Source: Gemmiger_A avium (GTDB taxonomy: Bacteria > Bacillota > Clostridia > Oscillospirales > Ruminococcaceae). From it: 26,504 nt of DNA. The notes under the pieces were generated by a model. That model saw only the letters and a program-made list of their open reading frames with translations. It did not search any database and was not told the origin of the DNA. Numbering within the stretch: the first letter of the stretch is position 1; every line of letters begins with the position of its first letter. The stretch spans positions 1-26,504 of the forward strand of contig DXFE01000106.1 of the NCBI GenBank assembly GCA_019114585.1, given 5' to 3'. Positions 14,170 through 21,059 of the stretch are shown here, in pieces. The position numbers were made by a program, and so were the translations under genes.

Positions 14170-14907
14170 TTAACGGCGGCGCAGCAGCCCCGCCTGTTGG
14201 ATGAACCGGTCGGCCCGGTCGGTGTCGGGCGGGGTACACAGGCTGACCACCACATAGGCGGCCAGCGACAGCCTCGCCCCCAGGAGGATCTGGGCGGTGG
14301 ATTGGCTGGCCCAGAAAGCCGGAACCACGCCGCCCTCGGGCAGGGTGTCGAACAGCACCGAACCCGCCATGCCGGTAAGCACCACCCCGCGGAAGCCCCC
14401 GAACAGGGAATAGATCAGTACGATACCGGTGCCCGCCAGCACCGCCAGGGTGTAGTCCAGCCCCAGATAGGCGCTGAAAAAGCTGCCGATGCCCACCATC
14501 TGGGACGCGGCGGAAAAGGTCATGAAAATCAAAATCATCACCGACAACAGGCGCGCCACGGCGGGGGAGTACCGGGCTTCCATCATGGCGCCCTGGGTCA
14601 GAAACGGCACCCGCCGGATGGCCCGGGCCCCCAGCATCATCAGAAAGGTGGCCAGCAGCACCGGCACCCCGTAGTACCAGAACGCGCCCAGCCCGTCGGT
14701 GTAGGCCAGGTCGGCGGTGGAGATGGCCGAGCCCGCCCCCCACCAGGAGGCCACAAAGGTGATGGACAGCGCCCAGAACGGCAGGCTGCGCCCGGCAAAA
14801 AAGTAGTCCAGCACGTTGTGGCTCTTCTTTTCCCGGGTCACGACAAAGAGCAGCAGGGCAAAATAGAGCACAAGGCCGATCAGCGCGGCGGTTTGCAGCG
14901 GGGACAT
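14170..14907 (-). CDS. Sodium:solute symporter family protein, internally deleted
   Basis: The 245-residue product starts like a normal SSS-family transporter: a first membrane helix (about 5-24), DYFFAGRSLPFWALSITFVASWWGAGS (34-60; Na+-site region), several more helices, and the conserved GGFRGVVLTG at 170-179. Family members then continue for about 220-250 residues, but here the frame passes at once into a C-terminal-like end (PEGGVVPAFWAS...LSLAAYVVVSLCTPPDTDRADRFI). About half of the pore is missing, in frame. The start at 14907 follows GGGAGG. It has its own promoter and terminator, so transcription is kept, yet transport activity is unlikely. It is either a young pseudogene or a short membrane protein with a new role. 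Confidence 0.75.
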   Translation of the reverse strand: MSPLQTAALIGLVLYFALLLFVVTREKKSHNVLDYFFAGRSLPFWALSITFVASWWGAGSAISTADLAYTDGLGAFWYYGVPVLLATFLMMLGARAIRRVPFLTQGAMMEARYSPAVARLLSVMILIFMTFSAASQMVGIGSFFSAYLGLDYTLAVLAGTGIVLIYSLFGGFRGVVLTGMAGSVLFDTLPEGGVVPAFWASQSTAQILLGARLSLAAYVVVSLCTPPDTDRADRFIQQAGLLRRR

Positions 14908-14938
14908 GGCGATACCTCCCGTCAGATGGAATGGCAGC

Positions 14939-14968
14939 ATGATACCGCGGCGGACAAGCCACTGTCAA
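14939..14968 (-). promoter_or_regulatory. Sigma-A promoter of the truncated symporter gene
   Basis: On the minus strand a perfect TTGACA (14963-14968), 18 bases, TATCAT (14939-14944). The promoter lies inside an inverted repeat (CCGCGGCG/CGCCGCGG), which could serve as a control site or end the upstream transcript. Confidence 0.7.
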
Positions 14969-14988
14969 GCGCCGCGGCAAAAACCGGC

Positions 14989-15564
14989 TTATTGCGGCAT
15001 ATACCACCAGGAATTGAACTGGTACAGATAGGTGCGGGCCCCGCGGGGCATCTGGGTCAGGGCGTTGAATACGTTGTAATAGTCACCCGCGCCCATGCCC
15101 AGCGCCAGCGCGCCCCAGATCAGCAAAAAGTACCATTGCGGAAAAACCATCCCCACCAGATAGGGCACCAGCCCGAACACCAGATTGGGCAGCAGGCTCA
15201 TGAACACAAACCGGCCCCGGGACATATCCTCCGGCCCCACCACAAACAGCATCCCCTGCTGGCGGTAGGTGTACAGGTATACGTCCTTTTTGAAGCAGAC
15301 CGCGTGCAGCAGCTCATGGGGCAGCAGAATAGCCATGGACAGCAGCCAGCCGCCCGCCAGATGCCAGACGCTGGAATAGGCCCCGCCCCGCAAGAACGCC
15401 GCCGCCAGCAGAAGGATCATCAGCACCAGCGCGACCCCGTTGGCCAGCAGCGCCAGCTTTTTGGGGTCCTGGGCTTCCTTGAACGGCACCGCGCCGGGTT
15501 TGTGTTCCCCGTGGGGCAGACTGGCCGGGTCGCCGGAAAACCGGCCCATGCAATGCAGTTTCAT
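14989..15564 (-). CDS. DUF3267 putative membrane zincin peptidase
   Basis: The 191-residue protein has about four membrane segments and an HELLH zinc-binding motif (in LPHELLHAVCF, about residue 105), followed by a second-ligand candidate Asp in GAGDYYNVFNAL near residue 160. This arrangement matches the DUF3267 family of putative membrane-embedded metalloproteases. Substrate is unknown. AAGGAG lies seven to eight bases upstream of the ATG at 15564. It is transcribed from its own promoter; the symporter gene downstream has another, so the two are not clearly an operon. Confidence 0.78.
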   Translation of the reverse strand: MKLHCMGRFSGDPASLPHGEHKPGAVPFKEAQDPKKLALLANGVALVLMILLLAAAFLRGGAYSSVWHLAGGWLLSMAILLPHELLHAVCFKKDVYLYTYRQQGMLFVVGPEDMSRGRFVFMSLLPNLVFGLVPYLVGMVFPQWYFLLIWGALALGMGAGDYYNVFNALTQMPRGARTYLYQFNSWWYMPQ

Positions 15565-15593
15565 ATGGGTTCTCCTTTGTGCTTGATGGCTTC

Positions 15594-15622
15594 ACTATAG
15601 CAAAAATCCCGCCCGCCGGCAA
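15594..15622 (-). promoter_or_regulatory. Sigma-A promoter of the DUF3267 gene
   Basis: On the minus strand TTGCCG (15617-15622), 17 bases, TATAGT (15594-15599) with a TGC extension before the -10. Confidence 0.7.
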
Positions 15623-15642
15623 GGGCGAACGGGACAACATAT

Positions 15643-15673
15643 AAAACGTGCGGGCCGGATAGCTCCGGCCCGC
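15643..15673 (-). terminator. Hairpin terminator after prfC
   Basis: GCGGGCCGGA (15650-15659) pairs perfectly with 15664-15673; on the minus strand it is followed by ACGTTTTATA, a weak T-run. Confidence 0.6.
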
Positions 15674-15684
15674 TGGATGGGGTC

Positions 15685-15701
15685 TGGGGTCTGCGACCCC
15701 A
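15685..15701. repeat. Single F-type hairpin module after prfC
   Basis: TGGGGTC-TGC-GACCCCA, flanked by TC and GA, has the layout of module F in the modular repeat (compare 17611-17635 and 20469-20489) and, like it, follows a stop codon closely, here by ten bases. It seems to be a minimal copy of the repeat. Confidence 0.55.
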
Positions 15702-15711
15702 GATTGGCCTA

Positions 15712-17310
15712 TTATTCGTTTCTGCCAAACTCGCAGAGCCTGAGGCTGGGGTTGTGCTCCATCGCCCAGTCGATGCTCCAGCTGTTGGTGAACAGCAGCA
15801 GCTTGTTGCCTTTCAGGTCCTCGATACGGCGGGTATCGCTGGTCAGGTCCAGGGTCTTGGGATCGGTCTCCGGGTCGGTGATCCAGCGGATCTGCTCATA
15901 GGGCAGGTTCTGCATCCGGATATCCACGTTGTACTCGTTCTTCAGCCGGTACTCCAGCACCTCGAACTGCAGCACGCCTACCACGCCCACGATGACCTCT
16001 TCCATGCCGCCGCCCAGGTCGCGGAAAATCTGGATCGCGCCCTCCTGGGCGATCTGCTCCATGCCTTTCACGAACTGCTTGCGCTTCATGGTGTCCACCT
16101 GGGTCACACGGGCAAAATGCTCTGGCGCAAAGGTGGGGATGCCCTCGAACTGCACCGTCTGCTTGCCGGTGCACAGGGTATCGCCGATGGAGAAGATACC
16201 CGGATCAAACAGGCCCACGATATCGCCCGCATAGGCCTCGTCCACGGTGGCCCGGTCCTGGGCCATCAGCTGGGTGGACTGGGCCAGCTTGATCTTCTTG
16301 CCGCCCTGCACGTGGGTGACCTCCATGCCGCGCTCGAACTTGCCCGAGCAGATGCGCAGGAAGGCGATGCGGTCCCGGTGGGCCTTGTTCATGTTGGCCT
16401 GAATCTTGAAGATGAAACCGGAGAACTCGTCCCGGTAGGGGTCCACCGGGCCGTCCATGGCGTTGCGGGGCAGGGGAGAGGGGCTCAGCCGCAGGAAATC
16501 CCGCAGGAAAGGCTCCACGCCGAAGTTGGTCAGCGCCGACCCGAAGAATACCGGGCTCAAAGCGCCCCGCTGTACCGCTTCCTCGTCAAAATCCATGCCC
16601 GCGCCGTCCAGCAGTTCCACATCGTCGGCCAGCTGGGCGTGCAGCGGGGCGGTGATCAGATCGTCCAGCTGCGGGTCGCCCAGGGTGGCTTCGATGGTGT
16701 CCACCATCCGCACGCCGTTGGCGCGGCCGTCGCCCTGGAACGCCAGAATATGCTTCGCCGCCCGGTCGTACACGCCCTTGAACGCCTTGCCGCAGCCGAT
16801 GGGCCAGTTCATCGGGTAGGTCTGGATGCCCAGCACCGTCTCGATCTCTTCCATCAGCTCAAAAGGGTCCCGGGCTTCCCGGTCCATCTTGTTCACAAAG
16901 GTGAAGATGGGAATGTGACGCAGGGTGCAGACCTTGAACAGCTTGATGGTCTGGGCCTCCACGCCCTTGGCCGCGTCGATCACCATGACCGCCGCGTCCG
17001 CCGCCATCAGGGTGCGGTAGGTGTCTTCCGAGAAGTCCTGGTGGCCGGGGGTGTCCAGAATGTTCACGCAGCGGCCGTCGTATTCAAACTGCAGCACGCT
17101 GCTGGTTACCGAGATACCGCGCTGCTTCTCAATCTCCATCCAGTCACTCACCGCGTGGCGGGCACTCTGCTTGCCCTTTACGCTGCCGGCCTGCTGGATC
17201 GCGCCGCCGTACAGCAGCAGCTTTTCGGTCAGGGTGGTCTTACCGGCGTCCGGGTGGCTGATGATGGCAAAGGTGCGCCGGCGCTGGATTTCTTCGCGCA
17301 TGGATGGCAT
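15712..17310 (-). CDS. prfC: Peptide chain release factor 3
   Basis: The 532-residue GTPase has P-loop SHPDAGKTT (18-26), switch II DTPGH (86-90) and NKMD (140-143), and the RF3-specific sequence RGISVTSSVLQF; the C-terminal domains include the GVVGVLQFEVLEYRL stretch shared with EF-G-like factors. RF3 removes RF1/RF2 from the ribosome after peptide release. AGGAGG precedes the ATG at 17310 by about eight bases, and an internal ATG at 17301 has no better site. It is monocistronic with its own promoter. Confidence 0.96.
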   Translation of the reverse strand: MPSMREEIQRRRTFAIISHPDAGKTTLTEKLLLYGGAIQQAGSVKGKQSARHAVSDWMEIEKQRGISVTSSVLQFEYDGRCVNILDTPGHQDFSEDTYRTLMAADAAVMVIDAAKGVEAQTIKLFKVCTLRHIPIFTFVNKMDREARDPFELMEEIETVLGIQTYPMNWPIGCGKAFKGVYDRAAKHILAFQGDGRANGVRMVDTIEATLGDPQLDDLITAPLHAQLADDVELLDGAGMDFDEEAVQRGALSPVFFGSALTNFGVEPFLRDFLRLSPSPLPRNAMDGPVDPYRDEFSGFIFKIQANMNKAHRDRIAFLRICSGKFERGMEVTHVQGGKKIKLAQSTQLMAQDRATVDEAYAGDIVGLFDPGIFSIGDTLCTGKQTVQFEGIPTFAPEHFARVTQVDTMKRKQFVKGMEQIAQEGAIQIFRDLGGGMEEVIVGVVGVLQFEVLEYRLKNEYNVDIRMQNLPYEQIRWITDPETDPKTLDLTSDTRRIEDLKGNKLLLFTNSWSIDWAMEHNPSLRLCEFGRNE

Positions 17311-17394
17311 GTATTTCCCTCCTGTGTGGTGTAAAAACAGAAAAAAACGCCCGCGACCTTGCGCCGCGGCGGAAAATAGGGCATAACCTTATAT

Positions 17395-17423
17395 AGTATA
17401 TACGGTTTTTTGGCTCTGCGCAA
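17395..17423 (-). promoter_or_regulatory. Sigma-A promoter of prfC
   Basis: On the minus strand TTGCGC (17418-17423), 17 bases, TATACT (17395-17400). The 85-base leader contains a GC-rich hairpin (about 17351-17372). Confidence 0.7.
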
Positions 17424-17444
17424 GGGTTTGCGCTGGATTGCTGA

Positions 17445-17640
17445 TCTGGGGGAATCAACGATTCCCCCAGACCCCCGGAAATCATGGCCGAAACAATTCG
17501 GCCATGGGGAATGGTACAGAATTAAGGCCCACGCAAACCATTTTGGTTCGGCGCGGGCCTTGCTTTTGTTTTATCCCGAGGGCCGAGTATTCGGCCCTCT
17601 ATTTCCGGGGTCTGGGGAGACGTTGTCTCCCCAGATCAGC
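17445..17640. repeat. Modular hairpin repeat, copy 3, mirrored form
   Basis: The modules are arranged as a mirror: F' (12-bp stem, 17445-17471), B' (CATGGCCGAA/TTCGGCCATG, 17483-17506), A (17524-17561), B (GAGGGCCGA/TCGGCCCTC, 17578-17599), F (TCTGGGGAGAC/GTCTCCCCAGA, 17611-17635). The linkers are also mirrored: ACCCCCGGAAAT on the left and ATTTCCGGGG on the right. The right end overlaps the stop codon of the BlaI-like gene. This copy lacks modules C, D and E. Confidence 0.85.
17524..17573. terminator. Module A: terminator hairpin within repeat copy 3
   Basis: AAGGCCC (17524-17530) pairs with GGGCCTT (17555-17561), with an inner AACCA/TGGTT stem (17536-17548). CTTTTGTTTT follows on the + strand. 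Read on the minus strand it lies after the BlaI-like gene and is followed by AATTCT, a weaker signal. A closely similar hairpin lies at 20185-20220. Confidence 0.65.
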
Positions 17641-18025
17641 CCTTGCGGCGCAGCTGCTCCAGATACGCGGCCAGTTCGTCGATGTCCGTGTCCGAGAGGG
17701 CGTGGGTCTCGGCCAGGGCGGCCACCAGGTTGCGGGCGCTGCCGCCGAACATCCGGCCCAGCGCCGACCGGCTTTCCACCGGCAGGTATTCCTGCCGGGT
17801 CACCGCCGCGGCGTACAGATAGCCCTTGCCCTGCTTTTGGCGGCTCACAAACCCTTTGCTCTCCAGCCGGGCCAGCAGCGCCAGCAGGGTGGTGCTGGTC
17901 CAGCTTTTGCGGGCCAGCCGCTGTTCCAGCTGGGGCCGGGTCAGCGGCTCGTCGGCCGCCCACAGCTCCTTCATGATCTCCAGCTCCGCGTCCGGCAGCC
18001 GCTTGATGTTGTCGTTATTGCCCAT
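17636..18025 (-). CDS. BlaI/MecI-family transcriptional repressor
   Basis: The 129-residue protein is a winged-helix repressor of the BlaI/MecI/CopY family: LPDAELEIMKELWAADEPLTRPQLEQRL (about 10-38), the recognition helix region KSWTSTTLLALLARLESKGFVSRQKQGKGYLYAA (40-73), and a C-terminal dimer helix pair. Such repressors bind TACA-N2-TGTA dyads and are released when a BlaR1-type protease is activated and the repressor is cut. GGGAG lies just upstream of the ATG. It overlaps the 3' end of the BlaR1-like gene by 11 bases, so the two are coupled; the usual order is the repressor gene first. Two matching operators lie in the shared promoter. Confidence 0.92.
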   Translation of the reverse strand: MGNNDNIKRLPDAELEIMKELWAADEPLTRPQLEQRLARKSWTSTTLLALLARLESKGFVSRQKQGKGYLYAAAVTRQEYLPVESRSALGRMFGGSARNLVAALAETHALSDTDIDELAAYLEQLRRKG

Positions 18026-20039
18026 AGTTCTCCCTGTCCTTTTGATTTCGATAGATCCAGTCCCAGGTTTCGCCCCAGTCCTGGCTGTACAGCACTATGT
18101 ACGGCCGGTCTGTGCCCATATTCCAGGTGCTCAATGCGATGCTGCCCGGGGTATCTGGGTCGGGTATGTCCTCGGGCATGTCCGACACCCCCCGTCCAAT
18201 CGCGCCGCAGGCGTGGGGCTTGTCCCAGACCCCGCCCGGCAGGCTGGCCTCCAGCTCGCGCATATCCAGCCGCTGCCAGTTGCGGCCTCCGTCGGTGGTG
18301 CGCAGCACATTGAAATGTCCGTCATCGTACCCGTATTCAGGTACGTGCGCACATAAAAAGCCCACGTTTTCGTTCAGAAAGGCAAAGGGCGTGCAAAGAT
18401 TAAGCGTCATCGCCGCACCTTCCGCCAGGTCGGTGCCGTCGCCGCTGTACATCCGCTCCCAGCTGGCGCCGCCGTCAAGGGTGCGCAGCAGCAGAAACTC
18501 CTTCGAATCCGCATAGGCCCGGCCGTTTTCGTTCCGGTACTCATACTGGCCCCAGCAGGCCAGGAACCCCACTTCCGGGTTCACAAACTGATAGTGTACC
18601 GGGCTCACGGTGGACCGGCCCTCGCCCAGTTCGGTCCAGCCGCTCACCTCCGCCTGCTCCGCCAGCCAATCGGACAGGTCCAGCGGGGTGGCGGTCCAGT
18701 GTTCGCCCCTGTCGGCTGTGTTCCAGAGAGTCAGAACTGACGAGCCCGTTACAGTTTCCGTATTCTCGCCGTAGAGATACTGGGCTATCCCGGCATACTG
18801 CCAGCCGGGGCTGGCGTAGCCTGTCCAACGGGCGATTTGCTCCGCCTCGTTCAAGGGCAGGGTATCCGTGATCTCGTCAAAGTGGTTTCCGCCGTTGTGC
18901 CCGTAATACACCGATGGCCAGACCGCCTGGTCGCCTGCCAGGTCCGGCGTGGGTTCGGGGGTCGGCTCGGGCCGGGCGGTGGGGGGCGGGGTGCTGTCCG
19001 GCTGGCTGGCCGCCGGTTCGCCGCAGGCCACCAGCATACCCAGCGCGCAGCCCGCCAGGCAGACGATCGCCAGCGCCGCCGCGCCCCGGCGTTTCGGGGC
19101 CGCGTCCCACAGACGGGCCAGCCGGGCTTTCATCTCCCGTTTGGAGAACGCAAACCCGCCGGTCAGGGCCGGTACCCGGCCCCGGCCCGCCGCCCGCAGC
19201 AGCGCGCCGCCATAGGCCGCCCGGCAATCTGTGCCCAGCGCCCGCAGGGCCGCCGCGTCGCAGGCGTATTCCATCTCCCGGGCGGCCCGGCGCAGGGTCA
19301 GCCGCACCAGCGGATTGTACCAGTGCAGCGCCCGCACCAGGGTGAACAACCCCTTGCGGGCCAGGTCGTGGCGGCGCAGATGGGCCAGTTCATGGGCCAG
19401 CACGCAGGGCGCGTCCGCGCCGGGCTGTTCCCCCTCCGGCACCAGCAGCACCGGGCGGGAAAAACCGGTCACCAGCGGGCCGTCCACCGGGCCGGCCAGC
19501 ACCCGCACATGGCGGCCCACCGGCTGGCGGGCCAGCGCTGCGTTCAGGGCGGTTTGCCAACTGTCCGGCGCGGGCAGGCTGCGCCGCAGGGTGTGACGCA
19601 GCCAGACCCCGTAACTCAGCCACTGCCAGGCAAGGCTGCCCGCCGCTCCGATCAGCCAGACCAGCGCCAGCGCGTCCAGCGGGGCGGGCAGGACAGGGGA
19701 GGGGCCGGACTGCCCGGCGATGCTTTGCCCGCCGGGGATGGCGGTTTCCCCGCCGGTCTGGGGCAGGGCCGGGTTTTGCGGCGGGAAAACCGGCTGCGCT
19801 TGGGCGGGGGACGCCTCCAGCAGCACGGCGGGCGGGGTCAGCCGCACCGGCGCCGGGGCCGCGGCGGGCAGCGCAAGGCGCAGCGGCAGCACCAGCAGAA
19901 TGGCCAGCGCCAGCCAGGCCCGGCACAGCCAGGCCGGACCGTACCGCCGCCGCAGAACACGGGCCAGCGCCGCCAGGGCCAGCCCTGCCGCCCCCAGCAG
20001 CACCCCTTGCACCAGATAGGTCAGAAACAGAGTGCGCAT
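18015..20039 (-). CDS. BlaR1-like M56 metalloprotease with Asp-box propeller sensor
   Basis: The 674-residue protein has the BlaR1/MecR1 layout: membrane helices near 5-27, 37-58, 122-146 and 318-338, and a cytoplasmic zinc protease domain with HELAH (216-220) and a third ligand Glu in EMEYACD (255-261). BlaR1 normally ends in an extracellular penicillin-binding sensor. Here, after a Pro/Thr linker (350-366), the outer part (about 370-674) carries four Asp-boxes (441-448, 520-527, 581-588, 652-659; for example TLDGGASW) and repeated F-x-N-x-x-VGFL strands, features of a sialidase/Ycf48-type beta-propeller. No SxxK or KTG transpeptidase motif is seen. It probably senses an extracellular ligand and cuts the co-encoded BlaI-like repressor. 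AGGAGG lies before the ATG at 20039. Confidence 0.85.
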   Translation of the reverse strand: MRTLFLTYLVQGVLLGAAGLALAALARVLRRRYGPAWLCRAWLALAILLVLPLRLALPAAAPAPVRLTPPAVLLEASPAQAQPVFPPQNPALPQTGGETAIPGGQSIAGQSGPSPVLPAPLDALALVWLIGAAGSLAWQWLSYGVWLRHTLRRSLPAPDSWQTALNAALARQPVGRHVRVLAGPVDGPLVTGFSRPVLLVPEGEQPGADAPCVLAHELAHLRRHDLARKGLFTLVRALHWYNPLVRLTLRRAAREMEYACDAAALRALGTDCRAAYGGALLRAAGRGRVPALTGGFAFSKREMKARLARLWDAAPKRRGAAALAIVCLAGCALGMLVACGEPAASQPDSTPPPTARPEPTPEPTPDLAGDQAVWPSVYYGHNGGNHFDEITDTLPLNEAEQIARWTGYASPGWQYAGIAQYLYGENTETVTGSSVLTLWNTADRGEHWTATPLDLSDWLAEQAEVSGWTELGEGRSTVSPVHYQFVNPEVGFLACWGQYEYRNENGRAYADSKEFLLLRTLDGGASWERMYSGDGTDLAEGAAMTLNLCTPFAFLNENVGFLCAHVPEYGYDDGHFNVLRTTDGGRNWQRLDMRELEASLPGGVWDKPHACGAIGRGVSDMPEDIPDPDTPGSIALSTWNMGTDRPYIVLYSQDWGETWDWIYRNQKDRENYGQ

Positions 20040-20060
20040 ACCGGTCGCCTCCTTACATTT

Positions 20061-20070
20061 GACAAGTGTC
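20061..20070. promoter_or_regulatory. BlaI-type operator 1
   Basis: GACAAGTGTC fits the TACA-N2-TGTA dyad and is embedded in a longer dyad, ATT-N-GACA-AG-TGTC-N-AAT. It lies about 20 bp downstream of the predicted transcription start. Confidence 0.75.
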
Positions 20071-20087
20071 GAATGTTTTCTGACTAC

Positions 20088-20116
20088 ATTCTACAACTGT
20101 CAAAGGAAGAAGTCAA
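20088..20116 (-). promoter_or_regulatory. Promoter of the BlaR1-like/BlaI-like operon
   Basis: On the minus strand TTGACT (20111-20116), 17 bases, TAGAAT (20088-20093). Operator 2 overlaps the -10 and fills the spacer, and operator 1 lies just downstream, so the repressor would block its own operon. Confidence 0.78.
20092..20101. promoter_or_regulatory. BlaI-type operator 2
   Basis: TACAACTGTC, with flanks ATT-N and N-AA as in operator 1, is centred 31 bp away (three helical turns), so both dimers would bind the same DNA face. Confidence 0.75.
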
Positions 20117-20176
20117 TACATTTCCCGGGAAAGGGGCGCTGGGTATCTGTCGTCATCGAAATAAGCGGCAGAATCA

Positions 20177-20228
20177 AAAAAGCGAGGCCCACGAAGAACC
20201 AACATGGTTTGCGCGGGCCTGTTTCTTT
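20177..20228. terminator. Module A: bidirectional terminator in repeat copy 4
   Basis: AGGCCC (20185-20190) pairs with GGGCCT (20215-20220), with an inner AACCA/TGGTT stem. Read on the minus strand it is followed by CGCTTTTTTGATT, read on the + strand by GTTTCTTTT. It would end the GNAT transcript just before the BlaR1-like promoter. Confidence 0.8.
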
Positions 20229-20495
20229 TATGGTATCCCAAGGGCCGGCGTATTCCGGCCCGATTTTCGGGGGTCCGGGTCCGCGAAGCGGCCAAGGCAC
20301 TCCGGGTTTGCAAAGCAACCAAAGCCCCGGTGGGGCTTTGGACCGGAGAAACGGTCCACGAAGTGGAACGGGCGCATGATTGTTGCGTCCGTAGTTTTGG
20401 TGGGGCCTTGGACCGGCAGCGCGGTCGGCGAAGCCGGGCGGGCGCATCGTTGTTGCGCCCGCAGCGCGGGGGGATATGGTATATCCCCCAGATCA
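20180..20495. repeat. Modular hairpin repeat, copy 4 (longest)
   Basis: Modules from left: A (20185-20220), B (GGGCCGG/CCGGCCC, 20242-20261), C (CCGC-GAA-GCGG, 20281-20291), a second C (TTGC-AAA-GCAA, 20308-20318), D (AAAGCCCC/GGGGCTTT, 20321-20339), a third C (CCAC-GAA-GTGG, 20356-20366), an E-like hairpin, a partial D, a fourth C (CGGC-GAA-GCCG, 20426-20436), E (20438-20462) and F (GGGGGATAT/ATATCCCCC, 20469-20489). It fills the gap between the BlaR1-like promoter and the GNAT stop codon. Internal duplication of C-D units explains its length. Confidence 0.88.
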
Positions 20496-20499
20496 GCCC

Positions 20500-21033
20500 T
20501 TACCGCCGGGCCAGCCACTGTTCCCGGGTGAGCCGGTTCACGCGGCTGATCCGCTCCTGGCCCAGCACCTGCACCGGGTGGGCGTGGTGGAACACAAACC
20601 CCAGCTTTTCCTGCACCCGGCGGGACTTGTCGTTGCCCTCGTGATAGCCGCACCAGACCGCCCGCATGTTCAGATCCTCGAACGCATGGCGCAGCAGCTC
20701 CGCCGCGGCCTCCGGCATGTATCCCTGACCCCAGTAGGGCTTGCCCAGCCAGTAGCCCAGCTCGCACTCGTCCGCCCGGTCGGTCACATCGGTGTTGCCC
20801 CGCAGCATCAGCTCCGCCGTGCCGATGGGCTTGTTGGTTTCCTTAATGCACAGAGCATAGCACTCCGGGCCGGACAGAATGCTCCGCAGCACCGCCCGGC
20901 TTTCCTCCAGGCTCTGATGGGGCGCCCAGCCGCAGGCCGGGCCTACGTCCGGGTCCCGGGAATAGAAATACAGATCGTTCACATCGGCTTCCTGCCAGGG
21001 ACGCAGCAGCAGCCGTTCGGTGGTCAATAGCAT
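20500..21033 (-). CDS. GNAT acetyltransferase, RimJ/RimL-like
   Basis: The 177-residue protein follows the RimJ/RimL acetyltransferase pattern: it opens with LLTTERLLLRPWQEADVNDLY, has the acetyl-CoA loop LGYWLGKPYWGQGYMPEAAAELLRHAF (about 91-117, Q/R-x-x-G-x-G variant GQGYMPEA) and ends with the NDKSRRVQEKLGF helix-strand (about 133-145). Members acetylate protein N-termini, antibiotics or small amines; the substrate here is unknown. AAGGAGG precedes the ATG. It starts 26 bases after the methyltransferase fusion and is probably co-transcribed with it; its transcript ends in repeat copy 4. Confidence 0.88.
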   Translation of the reverse strand: MLLTTERLLLRPWQEADVNDLYFYSRDPDVGPACGWAPHQSLEESRAVLRSILSGPECYALCIKETNKPIGTAELMLRGNTDVTDRADECELGYWLGKPYWGQGYMPEAAAELLRHAFEDLNMRAVWCGYHEGNDKSRRVQEKLGFVFHHAHPVQVLGQERISRVNRLTREQWLARR

Positions 21034-21059
21034 GGGCCTGTCCTCCTTTTTCTATATAG

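Noticed and set aside
17636..20039. Beta-lactam resistance operon
   Set aside because: Although the pair resembles blaI/blaR1, no beta-lactamase or resistant PBP gene is present and the outer domain has no penicillin-binding motifs.
17445..20495. CRISPR-like array from the repeated hairpins
   Set aside because: Copies are far apart, vary in length, have no regular spacers and no cas genes are nearby.
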